Shown piece after piece: positions 57,907 through 64,000 of a DNA stretch of 64,000 nt (its first letter is position 1; every line of letters starts with the position of its first letter). Under the pieces are notes generated by a model, which had not been told where the DNA came from, ran no database searches, and worked only from the letters and a program-made list of their open reading frames with translations. The position numbers were made by a program, and so were the translations under genes. The stretch comes from Pseudomonas sp. MWU13-2105 (lineage in GTDB: Bacteria > Pseudomonadota > Gammaproteobacteria > Pseudomonadales > Pseudomonadaceae), in NCBI RefSeq assembly GCF_023242315.1, contig NZ_JALLIY010000021.1:88866-152865 (forward strand), in the 5' to 3' direction.

Positions 57907-59589
57907 TTAAATCCGGAACTGCCCCACCAGCTTGCCCAGGCTCCGTCCCAGCTCCGCCAGGCTGCGGGAAGTCTGGGCGCCTCGTTGGGTTTCATCGGCG
58001 ACGCTGTCCACCGCGGTGGCGATCTGCTGCACGCTGCGGTTGATCTCTTCGGCCACCGCGGTCTGCTCCTCGGCGGCACTGGCAATCTGCGCGTTCATCG
58101 CGTTGATGGTGCCGATCAACTGCGCCATGGTATCCAATGACGCACCAGCCTCGTTGGCCCGGTCCGAAGTGCCGTCGCCGGCCTCGCTGGAACGGCGCAT
58201 GGCCTCTACCGCCACCTGCGTGCCCTGTTGCAGGCGGTCGATCATGCCCTGGATTTCCTGGGTGCTTTGCTGGGTCCGACTGGCCAGCGCCCGCACCTCA
58301 TCGGCCACCACCGCAAAACCACGGCCCGCCTCGCCGGCCCGCGCGGCCTCGATGGCGGCGTTGAGCGCCAGCAGGTTGGTCTGCTCGGCAATCGAACGAA
58401 TCACCCCGAGTACGCTGACAATCGAAGTCACGTCCTGCTGCAGGCTGTCCAGGGACGTGCCGCTATGGCGGATGTCCTTCACCAGCGCATGGATCTGTTC
58501 GATGCTGCCGTCGACCACGCGCTTGGCGGTCTTGCCCTCGACATCGGTCTGCTGCGCGGCGACTGCCGCCCCTTGCGCGCTACGCGCCACTTCCTGGGCC
58601 GCCGAGGACATCTGGTTGATCGCCGTGGCCACCTGGTCGGTTTCGTGGCGCTGACGTTCCATCGCCAGTTCTGAACGCTGGGCCTGGTCGCTGACCTGGG
58701 AGACCAGGGTGGTCAGTTGCACGGTCATTTCAGTGATCTGCCGCACCAGGCCATGGATCTTGTCGACAAACCGATTGAAAGAACCGGCCAACTGCCCCAG
58801 TTCGTCCTGGCTGGTGATCGCCAGGCGCCGTGTCAGGTCGCCCTCCCCGGCCGCGATATCGTCCAGGCTGAGCTTCATCAGTTGCAACGGACGCAAAATG
58901 GCATTGGCCATCCATATCCCAAGGACCGCGATCACCAGCAGCACCACGGCGGTGATCCCGAGGATGCTCAGGATCACCCCCTCCATACGCTGATGGACCT
59001 TGGTCTCCAACTCCGCGACCTGGGCATCGATGCCGTCGAGGTTGATAAAGGTACCGATGGCCATATCCCACTTGGGCAGGAATTCGGTGTAACCGATCTT
59101 GGGCACCAACACTTGCTCGTTGGTGGCCAGCGACGCGCTGTATTTCAGGAAATGCGTACCGTCCTTGGCGACCTGGACCAGGTCACGGTTGACGTAGACA
59201 CCATTCGGGTCGCGGGCATCCTTGAAGTTCTTGCCCACGCCATCGGGGTTGTCGCTCTTGAACACCCGTACGATCTGCGAGTCGTAGCCGAAAAAGTAAC
59301 CGTCCTTGCCATACTTGATACTCGACAGCAGTTTCACCGCCTGGGCCCGGGCCACCATGTCGCCCTGGGCCGACGCATCGTAGAGCGGCTTGATCGCGGT
59401 GATCGCCTGGGTGACGTAGTTCTGCAAGGTCGCCTTGGACTCCGAGAGCAACCGCTGATGGGTTTCCTCGACCTCATCCCTGGCCTGATTCTGCAGCATC
59501 CAGACCGTGGTCAGGCTGATCACCAGAGCACAGAGCAATACCGGTAGTACCGCGAGGGACACGACTTTCGTCTTCAGGCTCAGACCCAT
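57907..59589 (-). CDS. Methyl-accepting chemotaxis protein, sCache type (copy 2)
   Basis: A 560-residue paralogue of the preceding receptor with the same length and domain order (sCache, HAMP, signalling domain, end GQFRI). Most differences are in the transmembrane and periplasmic parts, for example FGYDSQIVRV against FGTDSQIVRV and GVYVNRDLVQVAKDG against GVYFTRELVRVARDG. The HAMP and signalling regions are almost the same. This is a tandem duplication whose sensor halves are drifting apart; the ligand may differ between the copies. Confidence 0.94.
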   Translation of the reverse strand: MGLSLKTKVVSLAVLPVLLCALVISLTTVWMLQNQARDEVEETHQRLLSESKATLQNYVTQAITAIKPLYDASAQGDMVARAQAVKLLSSIKYGKDGYFFGYDSQIVRVFKSDNPDGVGKNFKDARDPNGVYVNRDLVQVAKDGTHFLKYSASLATNEQVLVPKIGYTEFLPKWDMAIGTFINLDGIDAQVAELETKVHQRMEGVILSILGITAVVLLVIAVLGIWMANAILRPLQLMKLSLDDIAAGEGDLTRRLAITSQDELGQLAGSFNRFVDKIHGLVRQITEMTVQLTTLVSQVSDQAQRSELAMERQRHETDQVATAINQMSSAAQEVARSAQGAAVAAQQTDVEGKTAKRVVDGSIEQIHALVKDIRHSGTSLDSLQQDVTSIVSVLGVIRSIAEQTNLLALNAAIEAARAGEAGRGFAVVADEVRALASRTQQSTQEIQGMIDRLQQGTQVAVEAMRRSSEAGDGTSDRANEAGASLDTMAQLIGTINAMNAQIASAAEEQTAVAEEINRSVQQIATAVDSVADETQRGAQTSRSLAELGRSLGKLVGQFRI

Positions 59590-59625
59590 GATGATGCTCT
59601 CTTATAGGAATAGATGCTCAACGGG

Positions 59626-59652
59626 TTAACGGCTTGGGACGGGCGAAGTTGA
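59626..59652 (-). promoter_or_regulatory. FliA (sigma-28) promoter of chemoreceptor copy 2
   Basis: On the minus strand: TCAA, 15 bases, GCCGTTAA, identical in both boxes to that of copy 1, and at the same distance from the start. The duplication thus included the promoter. Confidence 0.8.
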
Positions 59653-59767
59653 GCATAGTGGCTATTGATACACGCAAATGCTGTGCTACGGCTATCAGCC
59701 AATTACTCGTTGACTCTATTCTCGCTCCTCCCACCTCAGTCAACCGCCCGAGGGCCCCGTCCCGGGT

Positions 59768-61081
59768 CTAGCGACGTGGCACGTCGACCGTTACCAGCAG
59801 CCCGCCCAGCGGGCTGCTCGACAAGCGCAGATCGCCGCCCCAGGCCTCGACGATATCACGCACTATCGCCAGGCCCAGCCCATGTCCGCGGGTCTGTTCG
59901 TCCAATCGGGTACCGCGGCTGAACACCTCGGCCCGACTCTGCGGCGGAATACCCGGACCATCATCCTCGATCCCCAGGCGATAACCCGCCGAGACTTCGA
60001 CGATACTCAGGCGTACCTGCGCATCGGCCCACTTGCAGGCGTTGTCCAACAGGTTGCCGAGCAGTTCCAGGAGGTCCTCGCGATCCCAGGGCAGCTGCAA
60101 GCCGGGAACCACCCCATGCTCCAGGTTGAGGTGCTCGCCATGGATCATGCGCAAGGTCGAGAACAGCGCCGGCAGTTCCGTATCGCAATCGAAGGCCGCG
60201 CCGGGCAAGGTATCCCCCGCCAGCCGGGCACGTCCCAGCTCCCGCTCCAGGCGTTGCTGGATCTGCTCCAACTGTTCACGCAGGGTCTGGCGCAGATGCG
60301 GGTGCGCCTCCAATGCCGCGCAGGAGGTCAGGCTCAGCATGACCGCCAATGGCGTCTTGAGGGCGTGCCCGAGATTGCCCAGGGCGTTGCGCGAACGCTT
60401 GAGGCTGCCCTCGGTGTGGGCCAGCAGACGATTGATCTGTGACACCAGCGGTTCCAGTTCCACCGGCACCTGGGTATCAAGTTGGGTGCGCTGCCCTTGT
60501 TGTAGCTGGGCAATCTGCTTGCGGGCATTTTCCAGCGGGCGCAGGGCTCGGCGCACGGTGACCCGCTGCAACAGCAGAATGGCGATCAGCGCGCTCAGGC
60601 CGATGCCCAGGCCGATACGTTGCATCAGCTGGAAACTGCGACGGACCGGACTGTAGTCCTGGGCCACGCTGATGCTGATCGACTGGCCCAGGCGCCGGTA
60701 GTCCGAACGCAGCACCAGCAGCATCTGCCCTTCCGGCCCCAGTTGCAGGTTGGCGTGCAATCCGGCCTTTTCGACACTGGGCAGTTCCTGGTCCCAGAGC
60801 GAACGCGAGCGCCAGTGCTGATCGGCGAAATCGATCCGAAAGTAATGTCCGGAAAACGGCCGTTGATAGGCTGGGGACAAGCGTCGCTCATCCAGCTTAA
60901 GGCCCTGTGGAGTGCGTACCAGCGCCACCAGCAGGCTTTCGCTGTCAGCGTGCAGGCCGTCCTCCAGATAGCGCTGCAGGCCCAGCTCGAACAGCCAGAG
61001 ACTGGTCGGCGCCACCACCAGCCCGGCGACGAGCAATACACTGATCAATCCCAGGCTCAGACGGCGCTGAATCGACTTCAC
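59768..61081 (-). CDS. Sensor histidine kinase, BqsS/CarS-like
   Basis: A 437-residue membrane kinase: helix (about 8-32), periplasmic domain of about 120 residues, helix (about 157-173), then the kinase. The phosphorylated histidine is His239 in NLGHALKTPLAVM; ATP-binding boxes are LLDNACKWAD (N), EDDGPGIPP (G1) and RGHGLGLAIV (G2). It starts with GTG at 61081, overlapping the regulator stop by four bases. Position after the chemoreceptor and next to PepSY genes corresponds to BqsS/CarS of P. aeruginosa, which responds to Fe(II) and calcium. The RExxE iron motif reported for BqsS is not present in this periplasmic domain, so the signal may differ. Confidence 0.9.
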   Translation of the reverse strand: MKSIQRRLSLGLISVLLVAGLVVAPTSLWLFELGLQRYLEDGLHADSESLLVALVRTPQGLKLDERRLSPAYQRPFSGHYFRIDFADQHWRSRSLWDQELPSVEKAGLHANLQLGPEGQMLLVLRSDYRRLGQSISISVAQDYSPVRRSFQLMQRIGLGIGLSALIAILLLQRVTVRRALRPLENARKQIAQLQQGQRTQLDTQVPVELEPLVSQINRLLAHTEGSLKRSRNALGNLGHALKTPLAVMLSLTSCAALEAHPHLRQTLREQLEQIQQRLERELGRARLAGDTLPGAAFDCDTELPALFSTLRMIHGEHLNLEHGVVPGLQLPWDREDLLELLGNLLDNACKWADAQVRLSIVEVSAGYRLGIEDDGPGIPPQSRAEVFSRGTRLDEQTRGHGLGLAIVRDIVEAWGGDLRLSSSPLGGLLVTVDVPRR

Positions 61082-61746
61082 CGGGCCGCGCCACCAAAGC
61101 GATAACCCTGGCCCCGGCGGGTTTCAATCACGCCGCGCCCGAGCTTGCGACGCAGGTGATTGACATGCACCTCCAGTACATTGGAGTCTCGTTCAGTTTC
61201 GCCATCATAGAGATGCTCGGCCAGATGATTTTTCGAGAGGATCTGCTCCGGGTGCAGCATGAAGTAACGCAACAGCCTGAATTCCGCCGCCGTGAGCTGG
61301 ACATCGCCATCCTCACGGCTGACGCACTGGCGACCTTCGTCCAGATGCAGGCCGGCGGCCTTCAGGGTCGGCTGGTTGGCCTGGCCACGGGCCCGGCGCA
61401 GCAACGACTGGACCCGCAACTGCAGCTCCTGCGGGTGGAACGGCTTGGTCAGGTAATCGTCGGCACCGGCCTTGAGCCCTTCGATACGTTCAGCCCAGGA
61501 GCCTCGCGCGGTAAGGATCAGCACCGGTACCGCCAAGCCATCGGCGCGCCATTTGTGCAGCACCTCAAGCCCCGGCAAGCCCGGCAGGCCAAGATCGAGA
61601 ATGATCAGGTCATAGGGCTCGACCGCGCCTTGAAAAAGCGCATCACGGCCATCGGCCAGCCAGTCGACGGCATAGCCATGCCGGGTCAGGCTGGCCAACA
61701 GCTCGTCCGCCAAGGGCACATGGTCTTCCACCAACAACAACCGCAT
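61078..61746 (-). CDS. OmpR/PhoP-family response regulator, BqsR/CarR-like
   Basis: A 222-residue regulator. The receiver has the acid pocket VEDH, the phosphorylated Asp51 in LIILDLGLPGLPGLEVL, and the lysine in LTKPFHPQEL. The winged-helix DNA-binding domain ends with VNHLRRKLGRGVIETRRGQG. The ATG at 61746 overlaps the PepSY stop by one base (TGATG); a TTG one codon before is less likely. Position and partner kinase suggest BqsR/CarR. Confidence 0.92.
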   Translation of the reverse strand: MRLLLVEDHVPLADELLASLTRHGYAVDWLADGRDALFQGAVEPYDLIILDLGLPGLPGLEVLHKWRADGLAVPVLILTARGSWAERIEGLKAGADDYLTKPFHPQELQLRVQSLLRRARGQANQPTLKAAGLHLDEGRQCVSREDGDVQLTAAEFRLLRYFMLHPEQILSKNHLAEHLYDGETERDSNVLEVHVNHLRRKLGRGVIETRRGQGYRFGGAAR

Positions 61747-62054
61747 CAATCGTCTTCCTTGTCTTTTAATAAACGACCACTGCTGGCATCCAGCTCGATA
61801 TCCCGCACGACACCGGCACGGGTCAGGAGCTCAACGTCATAGACATAGACGTCATGCCGGTTCACCAGTTCGGCTTCCAGCAGTTTTGCCCCGGGATAGT
61901 GATTCAAGGCCTGCTGCAGCAATTGCTCCAGCGGCATGATGACGCCCTGGCGGCGCAAGCGCAGGGCTTCGTCCTGGTTCAGATCATTGGCGCAAGCCAG
62001 GGAACCGGAGGCCGCAAGCACGAGCGCGGCGCAGAGGTGCAGATTCAACGTCAT
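61746..62054 (-). CDS. PepSY-domain periplasmic protein
   Basis: A 102-residue protein with a signal peptide (cleavage likely after ACA) and one PepSY domain: NQDEALRLRRQGVIMPLEQL, then YVYDVELLTRAGVVRDIELD and SSGRLLKDKED. PepSY proteins next to PhoP/BqsR-type systems are often targets or modulators of the kinase. It is coupled by overlaps to the eroded PepSY gene upstream and the response regulator downstream. Confidence 0.88.
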   Translation of the reverse strand: MTLNLHLCAALVLAASGSLACANDLNQDEALRLRRQGVIMPLEQLLQQALNHYPGAKLLEAELVNRHDVYVYDVELLTRAGVVRDIELDASSGRLLKDKEDD

Positions 62055-62272
62055 TGACTGTCCTGATGATCCTTGAGAACCCGCCCGCCGATGGCGTCCG
62101 ATTCAACCTCCCACTCAATTCCCTGAGCGTCGCGCAGTTCTATCTGATAAGTAAAGTCGCTGTCTTGCCCATTCCGCTCAATATCAGCAACACCAAGGTA
62201 AGGGTCGCAACTTAATCGAAACTGAATTTCGTCGCAGGCCAGGGCCCCCGGCGCATGGCTTTTGCCGGGCAA
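62051..62272 (-). pseudogene. PepSY-domain gene lacking its signal peptide
   Basis: The C-terminal part SDFTYQIELRDAQGIEWEVE, then GGRVLKDHQD, is a clear PepSY half-domain. Before it stand ALACDEIQFRLSCDPYLGVA without signal peptide, and the usual central helix seems shortened. Possible starts are only TTG (62272) or CTG, with AGGGGAGG placed too far upstream. Its ATGA overlap with the next PepSY gene is kept. I take it as a truncated, probably inactive paralogue, but a short cytosolic protein is possible. Confidence 0.55.
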
Positions 62273-62298
62273 GCGCAGTCGAAGCGCGCGACCTCCCC

Positions 62299-62304
62299 TA
62301 TAAT
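62299..62304 (+). promoter_or_regulatory. -10 element of the patatin-like gene
   Basis: A perfect TATAAT 27 bp before the ATG at 62331. No consensus -35 is seen at 16-18 bp. GAGGA is the ribosome-binding site. Confidence 0.5.
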
Positions 62305-62330
62305 CCCTGTCCCGGTAGAACGAGGACTGT

Positions 62331-63410
62331 ATGACTGCCATCCATATCAAGTTTCCCGCCTTGACCCTCAAGGCCGGCAAACGAGCCCTGCGGCGCATTC
62401 GCGAGCAGGGCTTGAAAGCCGCCGACGTCGGCACCCTGCCCGGTGCGGCTGGCGGCCCCAAGGCCCTGGGCATCCAGGGGCTGGACCTGGCGCTGTTCGG
62501 CGAGTGGTTGCCGGGCAGTCCGCGGGAGCGTTCGCTGATCGGCGCTTCCATCGGTGCCTGGCGCTTTGCCAGTGCCTGCTTGCCGGATGCCGCCGAGGGC
62601 ATTACGCGGCTGGGCCAGCTCTACAATGAACAGAGCTTCGCCAAGGGCGTGACCATGGCCCAGGTCAGCGCGAGCTGCCGACGCATGCTCCATGAGCTGC
62701 TCGACGGGCGCGACGCGTCGATCCTGACCAACAGCCATTATCGCCTGAACGTGGTGATCGTGAAGAGCCACGGCCTGCTCGCCGACGATCATCGGGGGCG
62801 CCTGGGACTCGGGCTGTCGTCGGTCATCGCCAACAACCTGGTCAAGCGCTCGCGCCTGTCACGGCACTTCGAACGCGTCATCCTCCATGATCCACGACGG
62901 GCCCCTCCCCTTCAGGCGCTCAATGACTTCCCGTCACGCTGCCTGCCCTTGGGCGCCGATAATCTGCGCCAGGGCCTGCTGGCGTCCGGATCGATCCCGA
63001 TGGTGATGGAGGGCGTGCGCGATATCGTCGGGGTCGGCAGCGGCACCTACCGCGATGGCGGGTTGCTGGACTATCACCTGGACCTGCCCTATAGCGGTGA
63101 TGACGTGGTGCTGTATCCGCACTTCACCGACAAGGTCATTCCCGGCTGGTTCGACAAGACCTTGCCCTGGCGCCGGGGCAATCCGGAGCGTTTGCAGGAC
63201 GTCCTGCTGCTGGCGCCTTCGCGGGAATACCTGGCCCGGCTGCCCCACGGCAAGTTGCCTGATCGTAATGATTTCAAGCGTTATATGGGCGACGACCAGG
63301 GACGCCAGGCCTATTGGCGCAAGGCGATGGAGCAGAGCCGACGCCTGGGCGACGAGTTTCTCGAACTGGTCGACAATGGCCGTCTGGGGGAGCGCTTGTC
63401 GGCGCTTTGA
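62331..63410 (+). CDS. Patatin-like phospholipase family protein
   Basis: A 359-residue alpha/beta lipid hydrolase. The oxyanion loop is GAAGGPKALG (about 38-47), the nucleophile Ser73 lies in IGASIGAWRF (GxSxG), and the catalytic Asp is in TYRDGGLLDYHLDLP (DGG near residue 243). No signal peptide or type V secretion barrel, so it should be cytosolic or delivered otherwise. It is divergent from the PepSY/two-component cluster. Substrate unknown. Confidence 0.88.
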   Translation: MTAIHIKFPALTLKAGKRALRRIREQGLKAADVGTLPGAAGGPKALGIQGLDLALFGEWLPGSPRERSLIGASIGAWRFASACLPDAAEGITRLGQLYNEQSFAKGVTMAQVSASCRRMLHELLDGRDASILTNSHYRLNVVIVKSHGLLADDHRGRLGLGLSSVIANNLVKRSRLSRHFERVILHDPRRAPPLQALNDFPSRCLPLGADNLRQGLLASGSIPMVMEGVRDIVGVGSGTYRDGGLLDYHLDLPYSGDDVVLYPHFTDKVIPGWFDKTLPWRRGNPERLQDVLLLAPSREYLARLPHGKLPDRNDFKRYMGDDQGRQAYWRKAMEQSRRLGDEFLELVDNGRLGERLSAL

Positions 63411-63494
63411 GGCGCTTGCCGCCGCGCAAGCTGTTAAACTGCCGCCCTGCATTCATCGGCTGCGCGCTGGCCACCCTTCAGAGCTGACATTACC

Positions 63495-63851
63495 GTGGAA
63501 ATCTTCAAAGAGTTTACGTTCGAATCCGCCCACAAGCTGCCCCACGTAGCGGACGGCCATAAATGCGGTCGCCTGCATGGTCACTCGTTCAAGGTGGCGA
63601 TTCATCTGAGCGGCGAGATGGACCCGCACACTGGCTGGATCCGTGACTTCTCGGAGATCAAGGCGATCTTCAAGCCGCTGTATGAGCGTCTGGACCACAA
63701 CTACCTGAACGATATTCCGGGCCTTGAGAACCCTACCAGCGAGAACCTGGCGAAGTGGATCTGGCAGGAGTTGAAACCGTTGCTGCCGGAGTTGTCAGCC
63801 ATCCGTATCCATGAGACCTGCACCAGCGGCTGTATCTATCGCGGGGAGTAA
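63495..63851 (+). CDS. queD: 6-carboxytetrahydropterin synthase QueD
   Basis: A 118-residue enzyme of the 6-pyruvoyltetrahydropterin synthase fold that makes 6-carboxytetrahydropterin for queuosine in tRNA. Zinc ligands are in ESAHKLPHV and GRLHGHSF; catalytic Cys24 is in GHKCGRLHGH. The C terminus HETCTSGCIYRGE is characteristic of QueD. The start is GTG at 63495. Confidence 0.93.
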   Translation: MEIFKEFTFESAHKLPHVADGHKCGRLHGHSFKVAIHLSGEMDPHTGWIRDFSEIKAIFKPLYERLDHNYLNDIPGLENPTSENLAKWIWQELKPLLPELSAIRIHETCTSGCIYRGE

Positions 63852-63862
63852 ATCCCACCGGT

Positions 63863-63890
63863 AAAAAACCACCTGTAGCGGTGGTTTTTT
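63863..63890 (+). terminator. Rho-independent terminator after queD
   Basis: AAAAAACCACCTGTAGCGGT continuing GGTTTTTT: an A/T-flanked stem of about 11 pairs with a T-run, 12 bp after the stop. Confidence 0.9.
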
Positions 63891-63933
63891 TATGCCCGGG
63901 ATTTACCAACTGCCTTGAACTCGAACACCGACC

Positions 63934-63958
63934 TGTGGGAGCCGGCTTGCCGGCGATG
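63934..63958 (+). repeat. Single REP sequence
   Basis: TGTGGGAGCCGGCTTGCCGG then CGAT. Its inverted partner, if any, would lie beyond the window. Confidence 0.7.
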
Positions 63959-64000
63959 GCGGCGGAACAGTCTCTACAGCAGGCCGGGCCTGCCACCAGG

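Overview
The window looks like a chromosomal segment of a Pseudomonas, most likely of the P. fluorescens group. The reasons are high-GC codon use, the family of GCGGGCAAGCCCGCTC-type REP/REPIN elements, two different isocitrate dehydrogenases side by side, a fused nuoCD, and a gene order (yccA-tusDCBE ... cysG-serS-crcB-rarA-lolA-ftsK / trxB-aat-bpt-infA / clpA-clpS / cspD / icd-idh / mnmA-hflD-purB / aceA / nuoA-N / chemoreceptor / two-component system / queD) that, as I recall it, follows P. aeruginosa closely. No prophage, insertion sequence, plasmid or CRISPR gene was seen.

Layout. 1-7304 is the variable part: the N-terminal half of a GlxA-type regulator (runs off the left edge), a LysE-family exporter with a divergent Lrp-type regulator, a lipoprotein glycerophosphodiester phosphodiesterase, and a two-gene operon of a monoheme outer-membrane porin-cytochrome with a Cyc2-like heme motif and a c4-like diheme lipoprotein cytochrome. 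A gene-poor 0.85-kb stretch with a RidA-like remnant and one unknown gene follow. A tRNA-Ser(UGA) at 7405-7492, with its 3' end facing this part, marks the border with the conserved block.

7615-11867: yccA, the tusDCBE sulfur relay for tRNA 2-thiolation with ybiB, and a glutathionyl-hydroquinone reductase. 12123-19622 (minus strand): ftsK-lolA-rarA-crcB-serS-cysG, closely packed. 19780-26159: trxB, then the parts of the bacterial N-degron pathway (aat, bpt, clpA, clpS) with infA and cspD. 26236-30214: divergent icd and monomeric idh. 30373-35785: nudJ, mnmA, hflD, purB, the ribosomal oxygenase roxA and a GNAT acetyltransferase. 36043-38673: an orphan secretin-like periplasmic protein and isocitrate lyase; with the two IDHs this places both branches of the isocitrate node within 12 kb.

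39317-54249 is a complete 13-gene NADH dehydrogenase I operon. 54439-63851 holds trhP (tRNA hydroxylation), two tandem near-identical chemoreceptors each behind a strong FliA (sigma-28) promoter match, a BqsRS/CarRS-like two-component system with one intact and one eroded PepSY gene, a patatin-like phospholipase and queD (queuosine).

The most interesting item is the porin-cytochrome/diheme-cytochrome operon (3869-5954). Its gene order and heme-motif context resemble the cyc2-cyc1 pair of iron-oxidising bacteria, unexpected in a heterotrophic Pseudomonas. Other items worth checking are the duplicated chemoreceptors that differ mostly in the sensor half, hairpins and a mini-ORF inside the nuo operon, and a Fur-like box upstream of nuoA. 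All assignments come from reading the sequence; no database search was run.
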